From NCBI GenBank assembly GCA_964619485.1, contig CAZUCI010000003.1:11960-75959 (forward strand): a stretch of 64,000 nucleotides of DNA, given 5' to 3'. Positions 32,099-42,223 of the stretch are shown piece after piece. Positions within the stretch are counted from its first letter, which is position 1, and every line of letters starts with the position of its first letter. The translations under genes were made by a program, and so were the position numbers. This DNA comes from UBA2882 sp964619485 (GTDB lineage Bacteria > Bacillota > Clostridia > Lachnospirales > Lachnospiraceae). A model generated the notes under the pieces. It had not been told where the DNA came from. It saw only the letters and a list, made by a program, of their open reading frames with translations, and ran no database searches.

Positions 32099-35026
32099 AT
32101 GGTTCGCTTTATTATAGAAAAGCTTTTGCAAAAAAAATGGATGGCTGTCAGTTTGTTTGTCGGAACTGCATTATTTATCTCCATCGCCTGCTTAAATCCT
32201 ATTTATGTTCAGGGAGCACTTCAGAAGATGATCACAGAGCGCATGGAATTTGCAGCTATGGAAACAGATTCCTATCCAATGTATGCCCATGTTAAAGTGA
32301 GTGCCTCCGTTTATAAAAAGGATTTTGCACCAGTCAGGGAGAAGCTGGATGATGAGATCGAGGAGAAGCTGAAGGCTGTTCCGGTGCCTGAAAAGCTCGC
32401 TGTATCCATTTTTCAGATGAATCCTCAGGAGTATACCGCAGACCTCATGAGTGAGGAGGAAAAGGAAGACGACAATAAAATGGGATGTGCTTACATCCCC
32501 GGCTTAGAGGAGCATATGACGCTGGTGGATGGCGAGGTCTTTGATACCAAACCGGAGGAGGGCGTCATCGATTGTATGGTTTCCCAGAGTGCATATCAGA
32601 AGCACAAGCTCGTGATAGGAGAAGAGCTTACCTTTGGAAGTACCAAGGATGCCAATGGAAATCCCTTGGTCTTTCGTGTGACAGGTGTTTTCTCAAGAGA
32701 CGACAACGAGGACGGCTTCTGGGTACAGAGTGATGTCAGCTTTGACAGTCAGATTTTTGTATCACAGAAAAGCTTTGAGGAAAAGGCGTCCAAGGCCTTC
32801 TTTGTCAAGAAAGCCGGAGCAGCTGTTTTCTATGATTATTACAGACTGTATGATTATGAAAAACTGAAATTCAGTGAAGCACCCGTAATCAGTGGACTGA
32901 TGGATGAGCTTGGCGAGGATGGATATGAGTTCAACTGTGCAGAGGTTATCAAAAAATATGTGACAGACAGTGAGCAGGTACGAACCACCATGAATATTTT
33001 GCAGGTTCCTACCATGATTATGCTGGCACTGTTTATTTATATGGTAGCGGCAAAGATGCTGGCCATGGAGCAGAATGAAATTTCCATGCTTAAGAGCCGT
33101 GGTGTATCCGCTTTTCAGATTGTTTCAGTATATATGATTCAGGCAGTTGTTATCACGATTGCAGCCAGCGTTGTTGGACTGGGACTGGGCTGCCTTTTCT
33201 CAAAGACGGTGGGCGTAGCCAATTCCTTTATGGAATTTGTCAGCAGAAAGTCATTGAAGCTCTTTATCAACAGTGAGGTTTTCCTGTTCCTGCTTCTTGC
33301 AGCATTGTTCTGTATCCTGGTTATGACGATTCCAGTTATTCCCAAATGCAGGGCTACGATTGTTGAACAGAAACAGAAGAGAAAGAAGCATAAAAAGGTA
33401 TTTTGGAAAAGAACCTATATTGATGTGATTGGTGTTCTGATTTCGCTGTATTTCTTTTACAGCTACAGGGGACAGCTGAAGTACATTCAGGAAAAAATAC
33501 AGATGGGAGAAAGCGTGGACCCAACCCTGTTTTTAGGTTCCTCTCTCTTTATCCTCAGCTGCTCTTTGCTGCTGACACGAATGATTCCTGCGCTGGTTGG
33601 GCTGATTTACAGATTGGGAAGAAAGCATTGGAGCGTTGCCTCCTACACAGCTTTTCTACAGACCACAAGAAACAGGGAAAAACAGAATTTTATTATGATT
33701 TTCCTGGTATGCACAGTGGCTCTTGGTATTTTTAATGCCAATACAGCACGAACCATCAATGCCAATGAGGAACAGAATATCCGCTATCAGGATGGCGCAG
33801 ATATCGTGCTGGAGGAAGTGTTCGGAAGTAACCTTCTGGCTGTGAAATACAAGGAGGACCAGGGAAATGACGGAGGTCCTATCACCTACACAGAGCCGGA
33901 TGGCTTTAAATATGATGCACTGGATGAGAATATTGCCGAGATGACAAAGGTGTACCGGGAAGATAATATCAGTGTAAAGGGCATCGAGGATTTTGTATCG
34001 GATACCTCCGAGTCCGAGGCTGATGAGGAAAAGCCCAAGACAAGACCGAAGGGAAAGGGAAAAACAACCTCTTTAAGCATTGCTCAGGGAAGGACCATTC
34101 TCATGGGAATTCAGACCAAGGAATTCGGCGAGATTGCTTATATGCCGGATGATGTCAATGATACCCACTGGTACAATTACCTGAATAAAATAGCAGAGGA
34201 CCCATATGGAGTTCTGGTTTCCTCCAATGCCAGAGATCAGTACGGATTGAAGGAGGGGGACTGTATCTCCTACAACAGATATGACGAGCTTGACAGAAAT
34301 GCAGCCTTTGGAAAAGGTGTAATCGTGGGCTTTGTCGATTACTTCCCAGGCTACAACAGCAAGAAATTAGTACAGAATGCAGATGGAACCTATACGGAGG
34401 AAGAGGTATTTTTGATTGTTGCCTCCTTTGATATGGTTCAGAACAGTCTTGGAAAAATACCATATGAAAGATGGATTAAAAACAGTGATGGAAATGGATA
34501 TATCTACGATTTTACGGAACAGAACCAGGTTTCCTATGACTATTTTAAGGATGCGGAAAATGATGTAATCAAGGTAAAAAATGATCCGGTATTCCAGGAG
34601 ACAAACGGTCTGCTGACCATTGGCTTTCTGGTTTCACTTCTGGTATGTGGCGTCGGCTTCCTGATTTTCCAGATTATGAGCATCAAGGAGCGTGAGCTGA
34701 TGTTTGGTGTTTACCGCGCCATGGGTCTGACGTCAGCAGAGGTAAAGAAAATGCTGATACTGGAGCAGGTCATGACCTCGCTTCCGGCCGTGGCAGGCGG
34801 TGTGCTGACCGGCTTTGTGGCAACCTATCTGTATGTGCCGCTGATAGAGGTGGCATATGCGACAGATACCATCAAGGTCCTGCCGACACAGATTGTATGT
34901 CAGGCAAGAGATATGACACAGTTAGCCGTGATTCTGGCAGCTGTATTTGTAATCTGTATGATTGTAATTATCAAGAATGTTTCCAGAATGAAGATATCCC
35001 AGGCATTGAAGCTTGGAGAAGAGTAG
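32099..35026 (+). CDS. FtsX/MacB-type ABC transporter permease
   Basis: The 975-residue protein has a TM helix at ~17-36, a large extracellular domain, three helices at ~300-420 with the FtsX pattern (MLAMEQNEISMLKSRGVS), a second block of helices around 450-560, another extracellular region and three C-terminal helices with IKERELMFGVYRAMGLTSAE. This is a two-module permease able to work with two ATPases. It follows the adaptors and precedes both ATPase genes, so it is the membrane part of the exporter. Confidence 0.88.
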   Translation: MVRFIIEKLLQKKWMAVSLFVGTALFISIACLNPIYVQGALQKMITERMEFAAMETDSYPMYAHVKVSASVYKKDFAPVREKLDDEIEEKLKAVPVPEKLAVSIFQMNPQEYTADLMSEEEKEDDNKMGCAYIPGLEEHMTLVDGEVFDTKPEEGVIDCMVSQSAYQKHKLVIGEELTFGSTKDANGNPLVFRVTGVFSRDDNEDGFWVQSDVSFDSQIFVSQKSFEEKASKAFFVKKAGAAVFYDYYRLYDYEKLKFSEAPVISGLMDELGEDGYEFNCAEVIKKYVTDSEQVRTTMNILQVPTMIMLALFIYMVAAKMLAMEQNEISMLKSRGVSAFQIVSVYMIQAVVITIAASVVGLGLGCLFSKTVGVANSFMEFVSRKSLKLFINSEVFLFLLLAALFCILVMTIPVIPKCRATIVEQKQKRKKHKKVFWKRTYIDVIGVLISLYFFYSYRGQLKYIQEKIQMGESVDPTLFLGSSLFILSCSLLLTRMIPALVGLIYRLGRKHWSVASYTAFLQTTRNREKQNFIMIFLVCTVALGIFNANTARTINANEEQNIRYQDGADIVLEEVFGSNLLAVKYKEDQGNDGGPITYTEPDGFKYDALDENIAEMTKVYREDNISVKGIEDFVSDTSESEADEEKPKTRPKGKGKTTSLSIAQGRTILMGIQTKEFGEIAYMPDDVNDTHWYNYLNKIAEDPYGVLVSSNARDQYGLKEGDCISYNRYDELDRNAAFGKGVIVGFVDYFPGYNSKKLVQNADGTYTEEEVFLIVASFDMVQNSLGKIPYERWIKNSDGNGYIYDFTEQNQVSYDYFKDAENDVIKVKNDPVFQETNGLLTIGFLVSLLVCGVGFLIFQIMSIKERELMFGVYRAMGLTSAEVKKMLILEQVMTSLPAVAGGVLTGFVATYLYVPLIEVAYATDTIKVLPTQIVCQARDMTQLAVILAAVFVICMIVIIKNVSRMKISQALKLGEE

Positions 35027-35036
35027 GAGGGAAGGC

Positions 35037-35729
35037 ATGGCAGATTTAATTATGGACGCAAAGGACATTGTCCGGGTATATAAGAACATGGCAGGCGAGG
35101 AATTTTATGCACTGAATCATGTCAATATGGAAATCAAACGTGGCTCCCTGACTATTTTAAGAGGAAGGTCCGGCTCCGGTAAAACAACACTTTTGAATAT
35201 CTTAAGTGCGTTAGACAGACCGGACGGAGGAACGGTTACCTGTGAGGGCAATGTCATCAGCGAGGAGAGCGAAGCGGACAGAGAGCAGTTCCGCAGGACC
35301 ACAATTGGCTATATCTTTCAGGCAGTTGCACTGGTTCCCATGATGAACGCATACGAAAATGTGGAGTTCTCCTTAAGACTGTCCGGATATGACGGAGATT
35401 ACAAGGAGCGAGTGACAGAGTGCCTCAAAAAGGTCGGACTGAAGGATCGAATGTATCACATGCCTTCGGAAATGTCCGGCGGTGAGCAGCAGAGGGTGGC
35501 AATTGCAAGAGCCATTGCACATAAACCAAAGGTTATTTTTGCCGATGAACCAACGGCGGAGCTGGATACCCAGACGGCACTTCAGGTTGTAAAGGTATTT
35601 AAGGAGCTGATTGCCAATGAAGGAATCTCGATTATTATGACGACCCACGATTCGGGTCTGTTTGATATCGGTGATGTATGCTATGAAATGGAGGATGGTC
35701 AAATTGTCGGAAAATATGATACAGTGTGA
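35037..35729 (+). CDS. ABC exporter ATPase 1 (LolD/MacB type)
   Basis: The 230-residue ATPase starts at ATG 35037 with AGGAGGGAAGGC upstream. Walker A GRSGSGKTT, Q-loop YIFQAVALVP, signature MSGGEQQRVAIARA, Walker B VIFADEPTAELD and switch His (TTHDS) are all present. It powers the FtsX-type permease at its N-side. The stop codon overlaps the second ATPase gene by 14 bp. Confidence 0.93.
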   Translation: MADLIMDAKDIVRVYKNMAGEEFYALNHVNMEIKRGSLTILRGRSGSGKTTLLNILSALDRPDGGTVTCEGNVISEESEADREQFRRTTIGYIFQAVALVPMMNAYENVEFSLRLSGYDGDYKERVTECLKKVGLKDRMYHMPSEMSGGEQQRVAIARAIAHKPKVIFADEPTAELDTQTALQVVKVFKELIANEGISIIMTTHDSGLFDIGDVCYEMEDGQIVGKYDTV

Positions 35730-36651
35730 AAATCTGGTAAAAATTTATAAGACCAAGGATCTGGAAGTCATGGCATTACAGGGACTGGATCTGACCATAA
35801 AAAGAGGGGAACTGATGGCTGTTATAGGAAACAGCGGAAGCGGTAAATCCACCTTTTTAAATATGGTTGGTGGACTGGACCGGCCATCGGCCGGAAAGCT
35901 CTTCGTGGATGATATGGATCTTTTTTCCATGAAGGAAAAACAGCTGCAGGAATATAAACAGAGCACAGTTGGTTTTGTTTGGCAGAACAATGCCAGAAAC
36001 CTTTTCCCCTATCTGACTGCGGTTCAGAACATCGAGCTTCCCATGGGATTTGTCAGTGAGAAGGTAAAAGCAGAGAAGGCAAAGCGTGATGCAGAGGCAG
36101 GTCTGTGGGAGAACAGTACCTCCATGAGTGATCATGAGTATGCCCTGGAGCTTCTGGAGCTGGTGGGAATGAGCTATAAAAAGGATTCCAAATTAAACCA
36201 GCTGTCCGGTGGAGAACAGCAGAGAATCGCCATAGCAATTGCACTGGCAAACCGTCCAAGACTGCTTCTGGCTGATGAGCCTACGGGTGCAGTTGATACC
36301 AAGACCTCCGCCTATATTCTGGATGTGTTCCGCAAGCTCAACGAGGAGAAGAAGGTAACAGTTACCATAGTTACCCATGACAGAAATCTGGCAAAAAAGG
36401 TAAACCGTGTGGTCCGAATCTGTGATGGAAAGGTAAACAGTGAGGAAATCATGAAGGTCAGCTATGCAGAACGGCTGGCTGAGGTGGGAGACCTGGAGAT
36501 GGAGCATTCCCATGAATCCTTTGCGGTGCTGGATAAGGCAGGACGTGTGCAGCTTTCCAGGGAAGACCTGGCTGCAATCGGCGTCACGGGGAATCGTGTC
36601 TGTGTGGAGGTGGAGGAGAATCAAATCGTGATACGAGCTCCAAAGAGTTGA
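35716..36651 (+). CDS. ABC exporter ATPase 2 with C-terminal extension
   Basis: The 311-residue ATPase from ATG 35716 has Walker A GNSGSGKST, signature QLSGGEQQRIAIAIA, Walker B LLLADEPTGAVD and His in VTHDRN. An insert of ~30 residues after the Q-loop (KVKAEKAKRDAEAGLWENS) and an ~80-residue C-terminal tail ending in VEENQIVIRAP are unusual and could bind a regulator. Two different ATPases with one permease suggest an asymmetric pair. Confidence 0.9.
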   Translation: MIQCENLVKIYKTKDLEVMALQGLDLTIKRGELMAVIGNSGSGKSTFLNMVGGLDRPSAGKLFVDDMDLFSMKEKQLQEYKQSTVGFVWQNNARNLFPYLTAVQNIELPMGFVSEKVKAEKAKRDAEAGLWENSTSMSDHEYALELLELVGMSYKKDSKLNQLSGGEQQRIAIAIALANRPRLLLADEPTGAVDTKTSAYILDVFRKLNEEKKVTVTIVTHDRNLAKKVNRVVRICDGKVNSEEIMKVSYAERLAEVGDLEMEHSHESFAVLDKAGRVQLSREDLAAIGVTGNRVCVEVEENQIVIRAPKS

Positions 36652-36765
36652 CTTTTATGGCAGTAAAGTACATAATTTATAGAGGATATTATATAAATCT
36701 ATAGAGGTACGGAAGAAAGAAAAGGCGGGCTTTTTTGCAAAGAGGCCTGTTTTGGAGGAACTGTC

Positions 36766-38763
36766 ATGGATGAAATTCAAATTGGGGAGTATAAAAGATG
36801 TTTTGATAAAAGTCCATTTGCCTTTGCGGTGATTGCGGCAGATTGTGAAAATAAAGAGAAAAGCAAATTCCGGTTTGTTTATGTAAATGAATCCATGGCA
36901 CAGCTGATGAACTGCTCCAAAGAGGAGCTGAGCAGCCAGCCTGTAGATGAATTATTTGGAGAGAAGGATTTATCCTGGATGGATTTCTTCAGGAAAGCAA
37001 CCATGCAGGATAAAAATATCTCCTTTGAACATTTGTGTGAAGCTGTTGATAAATATTTAAAGATTCGCGGTTATTGCATTGAGGAAGGTTTGTGTGCCTG
37101 CCTGTTTGAGGATATCTCAGACAGCAGGGCAGAGGAATTCAGGCAGAGAGAAACACTTCGGACCGCACTGGCCCAGGCGGAGGCGGCAAACAATGCCAAG
37201 TCAGATTTTCTGTCCCGCATGAGCCACGAAATACGTACACCTATGAATGCCATCATAGGTATGAGTGCACTGGCTGCACAGAATGTAGAGAATACGGAGC
37301 AGGTATCCGATTGTATTTCCAAAATCGGTATTTCTGCTCGATTTTTGTTGTCCTTAATTAATGATATTCTGGATATGTCCCGTATCGAGAGTGGCAAGAT
37401 GATTGTAAAGTACGAGAAATTTCCGTTTGAGGAGCTGATTACAGGAATCAATACCATTGTATATGAACAGGCAGATGAGAGAAAGATAGATTATGACTGT
37501 GTTCTTACCAGCTTCACGGACCCTTATTATATGGGGGATGCCATGAAGCTGCAGCAGGTTTTGGTGAATCTTCTTGGAAATGCAGTGAAATTTACACCTG
37601 CCGGGGGCAAGGTTCAGCTGATCATCCACCAGGGCAAGGTGGAAAACGGCAAGGCACATATGACCTTTACGGTAAATGATACCGGCATTGGAATCAGTGC
37701 GGAAGATCAGGCTAAGATATTTGAACCCTTTGAGCAGGCAGACGGCAATATTACATCTCCATACAAGGGAACTGGTCTTGGACTGGCAATCTGCAAAAAT
37801 CTGACCAGCCTGATGGGAGGAAAAATCAGTGTCAACAGCATAGAGGGTGTTGGCAGTGAATTTAAGGTGGAGCTGAGTCTTGGACTGTGCAACGATTCCA
37901 CACAGTACGTTTTAAGACAGGATATTCCTTTTGATAAGCTGATGACACTGGTCGTTGATGATGATGTGGTCATCTGCGAACATACCCAGGCAATTCTTTC
38001 TGATATGGGAATCAGAGCAGAGTGGGTTGATTCGGGTGCCAAGGCTGTGAAAACGGTCAAGGAGCGTTCTGAGAAGAAAAAGTACTATGACGTGATTCTC
38101 ATCGACTGGAAAATGCCGGAGATGGATGGTATCGAAACGGCCAGAAAGATTCGGGAAATTGTCGGACCGGATGTAACCATTATTGTGATGACCGCCTATG
38201 ACTGGAGTATGATAGAGCGTGAGGCAAAGGCAGCGGGAGTGAATCTTCTGATGGCAAAGCCTCTCTTTAAGCGTTCCCTGCTTTCTGCCTTTGAAAAGGT
38301 ATATTCAGACAAGGAAAACAGAAAGGCCTCTGAGGAGGTTGTTAACTATGACTTTTCAGAGAAACGGATTCTGCTGGTGGAGGATCATATACTGAATGTG
38401 GAGGTCGCAAAGAAGCTGCTGGAGTCCAAGGGGGCTACGGTGGATGTTGCCAACAATGGACTTGAGGCAATCGAAGCATTTACGACAGCAGCGGATAATA
38501 CCTTTGATGCTATTTTAATGGATATTCGTATGCCCATTATGGATGGCCTGACAGCGGCACGCTCCATCCGTCACCTGAAAAAGAAAAATGCCAATCAGGT
38601 TCCGATTATAGCCATGAGCGCCAATGCCTTTGACGAGGATATAGAAAAGTCAAAAATGGCCGGTATGGATGCACATCTGGCCAAACCAATCGAACCGGAA
38701 AAGCTTTATGCGACACTGATGAGTTTTATGGATGGGAGAAAAGAAAATGGTAGTAAAGACTGA
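36766..38763 (+). CDS. Cytosolic hybrid histidine kinase: PAS-HK-REC-REC
   Basis: The 665-residue protein has an N-terminal PAS-like domain (SPFAFAVIAAD...FVYVNESMAQL), a HisKA domain (SRMSHEIRTPMNA, His154), an HATPase domain (LVNLLGNAVKFTP, NDTGIGIS, GTGLGLAICKN), REC1 (ILIDWKMPEMDG, Asp447) and REC2 (ILMDIRMPIMDG, Asp586). No TM helix is present. It lacks an Hpt domain, so output needs a separate Hpt such as those at 48284 and 48759. GGAGG precedes the ATG at 36766. Confidence 0.93.
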   Translation: MDEIQIGEYKRCFDKSPFAFAVIAADCENKEKSKFRFVYVNESMAQLMNCSKEELSSQPVDELFGEKDLSWMDFFRKATMQDKNISFEHLCEAVDKYLKIRGYCIEEGLCACLFEDISDSRAEEFRQRETLRTALAQAEAANNAKSDFLSRMSHEIRTPMNAIIGMSALAAQNVENTEQVSDCISKIGISARFLLSLINDILDMSRIESGKMIVKYEKFPFEELITGINTIVYEQADERKIDYDCVLTSFTDPYYMGDAMKLQQVLVNLLGNAVKFTPAGGKVQLIIHQGKVENGKAHMTFTVNDTGIGISAEDQAKIFEPFEQADGNITSPYKGTGLGLAICKNLTSLMGGKISVNSIEGVGSEFKVELSLGLCNDSTQYVLRQDIPFDKLMTLVVDDDVVICEHTQAILSDMGIRAEWVDSGAKAVKTVKERSEKKKYYDVILIDWKMPEMDGIETARKIREIVGPDVTIIVMTAYDWSMIEREAKAAGVNLLMAKPLFKRSLLSAFEKVYSDKENRKASEEVVNYDFSEKRILLVEDHILNVEVAKKLLESKGATVDVANNGLEAIEAFTTAADNTFDAILMDIRMPIMDGLTAARSIRHLKKKNANQVPIIAMSANAFDEDIEKSKMAGMDAHLAKPIEPEKLYATLMSFMDGRKENGSKD

Positions 38764-39082
38764 GGACCTGTATCTGCTGAGCCATTATGAGTATGGGGAA
38801 GCCTTTTACGGAAGTGTGGGGGGCATGAATTACCGCATGAACCGCAATCCCATGAAGCATGTCAAGTTTGCACCCCTGGAAGAGAAGATGAACGCAACAC
38901 TGATTGTATATATATGGCCGGGTCCCTACTGCTTTGCAAAGACGGACCCGGAGAAAATGGTTACAAAGGAATTCCCTTACTCTGATGAGGGCAAGGAGCA
39001 GGCAGCAGAATTTATATCAGAGCAGTACGAAAGCCGTATCCGCGAATGGCGGGAGGTGGAACGAAAGGGACTATTTGGCTGA
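38747..39082 (+). CDS. Small conserved protein of unknown function
   Basis: The 111-residue start at ATG 38747 has GGGAG 8 bp upstream, inside the last codons of the kinase. The protein has NYRMNRNPMKHVKF, IVYIWPGPYCFAKTDPEKM and a helical C-terminus; no signal or TM helix. I do not recognise the family. Its stop overlaps the ABC-F start (TGATG), so it is tightly coupled between a hybrid kinase and an ABC-F protein. Confidence 0.75.
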   Translation: MVVKTEDLYLLSHYEYGEAFYGSVGGMNYRMNRNPMKHVKFAPLEEKMNATLIVYIWPGPYCFAKTDPEKMVTKEFPYSDEGKEQAAEFISEQYESRIREWREVERKGLFG

Positions 39083-40902
39083 TGAATATCATAACAGTAG
39101 ATAACGTGACAAAGGCATATGGAGAACGAAAAATATTTGACCAGGCTTCTTTCTTTTTACAGGAGGGTGAGAAGGCTGGTATTCTTGGCATCAACGGAAC
39201 CGGAAAATCTACCCTTTTAAAAATGATTGTGGGAGAAGATGAGCCAGATGAGGGAACCATTATCCGTGCAAAAGGAAAGGTGATCAGTTACCTGCCGCAG
39301 AATCCGGTGTTTAACGGGAAGGACACTTTGCTTGAGGCGGTACTGTTGAATTCCACACATCAGGAAAGCGATGCAAAAACAATGTTGACCAAGCTTGGAG
39401 TCTATGACTTTACAAAGGTATGCAGCCAGCTCTCCGGAGGAGAACGGAAGAGACTGGCACTGGTAAGGACATTGCTGGCACCGGCTGATATTCTGGTGCT
39501 TGATGAGCCGACCAACCACCTGGATCAGGAGATGGCTGACTGGTTGGAGGAGACACTGAAACAGTTTAAGGGGTCAGTGCTGATGATTACCCATGACCGT
39601 TATTTCCTGGACAGTGTCTGCAACCGTATTATCGAAGTGGACAAAGGAAAGATTTATTCCTACGGTGCAAATTATGAGGGATATCTGGAGCTGAAGGAAG
39701 AGAGAGAACAGATGGCAGAGGCGGCAGACCGCAAAAGACATTCCATTCTCCGAACGGAGCTTGCCTGGGTGCGCAGAGGTGCCAGAGCCAGATCCACGAA
39801 GCAGAAGGCCAGACTGGAGCGCTTTGAGCAGATGAGTCAGAAAAAGGATCATGTCAGAGATGATGCGGTGGAGCTGGGCAGTGTTGGCAGCAGACTTGGG
39901 AAAACCACTGTGGAGCTTCACAATATTTCAAAGGCATATGATGATAAAGTCCTGATTCGGGATTTTACTTATTTATTTTTAAAAAATGACAGAATCGGGT
40001 TTATGGGACATAATGGCTGTGGAAAGTCTACCCTGATGAAAATCATACTGGGGCAGGTGGAGCCGGATCAGGGGCATGTGGAAATAGGACAGACTGTCAA
40101 AATAGGCTATTTTGCCCAGGAGATTTCAGATGAAATGATGCGCCCTCAGATGAAAGTGCTTGACTATATTCGTGAGACAGCAGAATATATCGATACCCAG
40201 GAGGGCAAAATATCAGCGGCAAAGCTTTTGGAACGATTCCTGTTCACAGGAGAGGATCAGCATGGACCGGTTGGAAAATTGTCAGGAGGACAGCGGCGCC
40301 GACTTTATCTGTGTAAGGTTCTTATGGGGGCACCCAATGTATTGATTCTGGATGAGCCCACCAATGATCTGGACATTACGACACTGACGATTCTGGAGGA
40401 TTATTTAGATCAGTTTGCAGGAATGGTTATTATTGTATCCCATGACAGGTATTTTCTTGACCGCGTGGTGACCAGAATGTTTATTTTTGAAGGAGAGGGT
40501 GTGCTTCGTCAGTCAGAGGGTGGCTACACTGATTATCAAAACCGTCTGGCATTTGAAGAAAGTAAGCAACAGCTAACTGATAACCATACTGTTAATGCTG
40601 CAGCTCCTGCTGACCCGGTGGAGGAAGAGAAAACGAAATGGAATGCGGGCCGGGCTAAAAAGCTGAAGTTTTCCTATCAGGAGCAAAAGGACTATGACAC
40701 CATTGAAGAAGATATAGCAGCGCTGGAAGAAAAACTGGAGCAGCTGGACTCTGACATGGTCAGGTTTGCAACGGATTTTGTGAAGCTTAAGGAATTAAGT
40801 ACACAGAAGGAACAGTGTGAAAACGACCTGAATGAAAAGATGGACAGATGGATGTATCTGGAGGAGCTGGCAGCGAGAATTGAGGCCGGCGAAACTGTTT
40901 AG
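39082..40902 (+). CDS. ABC-F ATPase (Uup/YfmR-like)
   Basis: The 606-residue protein has two ATPase domains in tandem and no membrane part. Domain 1: GINGTGKST, LSGGERKRLAL, LVLDEPTNHLD. Linker at ~225-260 with RTELAWVRRGARARSTKQKARL. Domain 2: GHNGCGKST, LSGGQRRRLYL, LILDEPTNDLD. The C-terminal coiled coil (~530-600) is the Uup-type tail. ABC-F proteins act on stalled ribosomes or translation factors. An in-frame ATG at 39046 lies inside the preceding gene and lacks a site. Confidence 0.93.
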   Translation: MNIITVDNVTKAYGERKIFDQASFFLQEGEKAGILGINGTGKSTLLKMIVGEDEPDEGTIIRAKGKVISYLPQNPVFNGKDTLLEAVLLNSTHQESDAKTMLTKLGVYDFTKVCSQLSGGERKRLALVRTLLAPADILVLDEPTNHLDQEMADWLEETLKQFKGSVLMITHDRYFLDSVCNRIIEVDKGKIYSYGANYEGYLELKEEREQMAEAADRKRHSILRTELAWVRRGARARSTKQKARLERFEQMSQKKDHVRDDAVELGSVGSRLGKTTVELHNISKAYDDKVLIRDFTYLFLKNDRIGFMGHNGCGKSTLMKIILGQVEPDQGHVEIGQTVKIGYFAQEISDEMMRPQMKVLDYIRETAEYIDTQEGKISAAKLLERFLFTGEDQHGPVGKLSGGQRRRLYLCKVLMGAPNVLILDEPTNDLDITTLTILEDYLDQFAGMVIIVSHDRYFLDRVVTRMFIFEGEGVLRQSEGGYTDYQNRLAFEESKQQLTDNHTVNAAAPADPVEEEKTKWNAGRAKKLKFSYQEQKDYDTIEEDIAALEEKLEQLDSDMVRFATDFVKLKELSTQKEQCENDLNEKMDRWMYLEELAARIEAGETV

Positions 40903-40948
40903 ATAACCTGATGAAATATGAAAAAAGGATGAATGCAAGGTGCAAAAA

Positions 40949-42223
40949 ATGAAAGAAACCAGATTTGACAAACTGGATAATACTGCAAATCTGTTTCCGG
41001 TTGTGGCCAACGAGAGTATGACCAGTGTTTACCGGATCAGCGTAACATTAAAGGAGGAGATTCAGCCACAGCTTTTACAGGAAGCACTGGACAAAGTTCT
41101 TCCCTATTTTGATGTTTTTAATGCAAGAATACGGCAGGGTATTTTCTGGTTTTATTTTGAGAGCAATCCCAAGGAAGCACCCAGAGTAGAAAAGGAAGAT
41201 ACCTATCCCTGCAGATATATTTCCCTATATAATAATCATAATTTTCTTTTTCGTGTTACCTACTACCATAGACGTATTAATCTGGAGGTGTTCCATGTAC
41301 TGACAGATGGAATGGGTGGAATAACCTTTTTACGAGAGCTGACCTATCAGTATCTGCGGCTGGCACATCCGGAGCTTGCACAGAAGCTGGGTGATGGCTT
41401 AAGCGCTCAGACCTCCCTGAACAAAGAGGATGGCTACCGTAAAAACTATAAGCCAAACATCGGTAAAAATTATAAGGCCGGGAAAGCCTTTAAGATTAAG
41501 GGAACACCATTGAAGCCGGGAACCCTTGGAGTGATTCATAGTTACCTTAAGGTAACTGAGCTGAAAAAGGTTTCCAAAGCCTATGGAGTGAGCATCAACA
41601 CCTATTTGGTAGCTGTGTATATGTATGGAATTTACAGGGAGTGTATGAAGAGAAATCCATCCAAAAATCCGGCAAGAATCTGTGTGCCGGTAAATCTCCG
41701 TCCTTTTTTTGACTCCATAACAATCCGCAATTTCTTTACCGTTGTAGGGGCATCCTTTAAAATGGAACGTGAGGATTATACCTTTGAAGAAATTCTGGAG
41801 ATTGTCAATAAGAGCCTGAAGGAGCAGATTAACAAGGAAAATATGGAGAAGCTTATCTCCTACGGAGTTTCTAATGAGAGAAAGTGGATTATTCGTGTAG
41901 TGCCTCTTTTTATCAAGAAGCTGGTAGTAAAAAGTGTTTATTATGCGTCGGCAGGAGCCAATACAACCACGCTCACCAATGTGGGAGGTGTGGAGCTCTC
42001 AGAGGATTACAGACCCTTTGTGGAACGGTTCCATGTGGTGCTGTCCATGACAAAGGGGCAGGATATTAAAGGCAGTATTATCTCCTATGGAGATGAGCTT
42101 GTGTTGACCTTCAGCTCTGGCTTAAAGGAGACAGATATACAAAAACGTGTATTTAGAAAGCTGGCAGAAGATGGATTGTCCGTAAGACTGGAAACGAATG
42201 GAGTTTATTATGAGGGAATGTAG
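40949..42223 (+). CDS. Condensation-type acyltransferase (alcohol acetyltransferase-like)
   Basis: The 424-residue protein from ATG 40949 (AAGGTG upstream) has the HxxxDG active motif of the chloramphenicol acetyltransferase/condensation superfamily (FHVLTDGMGGITFL) and the second landmark VNLRPFFDS. Such enzymes join an acyl-CoA or carrier-bound acyl group to an alcohol or amine. It forms a compact set with the zinc-ribbon membrane protein and the alpha/beta hydrolase that follow. Substrates are unknown. Confidence 0.8.
   Translation: MKETRFDKLDNTANLFPVVANESMTSVYRISVTLKEEIQPQLLQEALDKVLPYFDVFNARIRQGIFWFYFESNPKEAPRVEKEDTYPCRYISLYNNHNFLFRVTYYHRRINLEVFHVLTDGMGGITFLRELTYQYLRLAHPELAQKLGDGLSAQTSLNKEDGYRKNYKPNIGKNYKAGKAFKIKGTPLKPGTLGVIHSYLKVTELKKVSKAYGVSINTYLVAVYMYGIYRECMKRNPSKNPARICVPVNLRPFFDSITIRNFFTVVGASFKMEREDYTFEEILEIVNKSLKEQINKENMEKLISYGVSNERKWIIRVVPLFIKKLVVKSVYYASAGANTTTLTNVGGVELSEDYRPFVERFHVVLSMTKGQDIKGSIISYGDELVLTFSSGLKETDIQKRVFRKLAEDGLSVRLETNGVYYEGM

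Noticed and set aside
36690..36765. Attenuator hairpin before the PAS-type hybrid kinase
   Set aside because: CGGGC/GCCTG with TTTT is short and partly wobble-paired; too weak to list.
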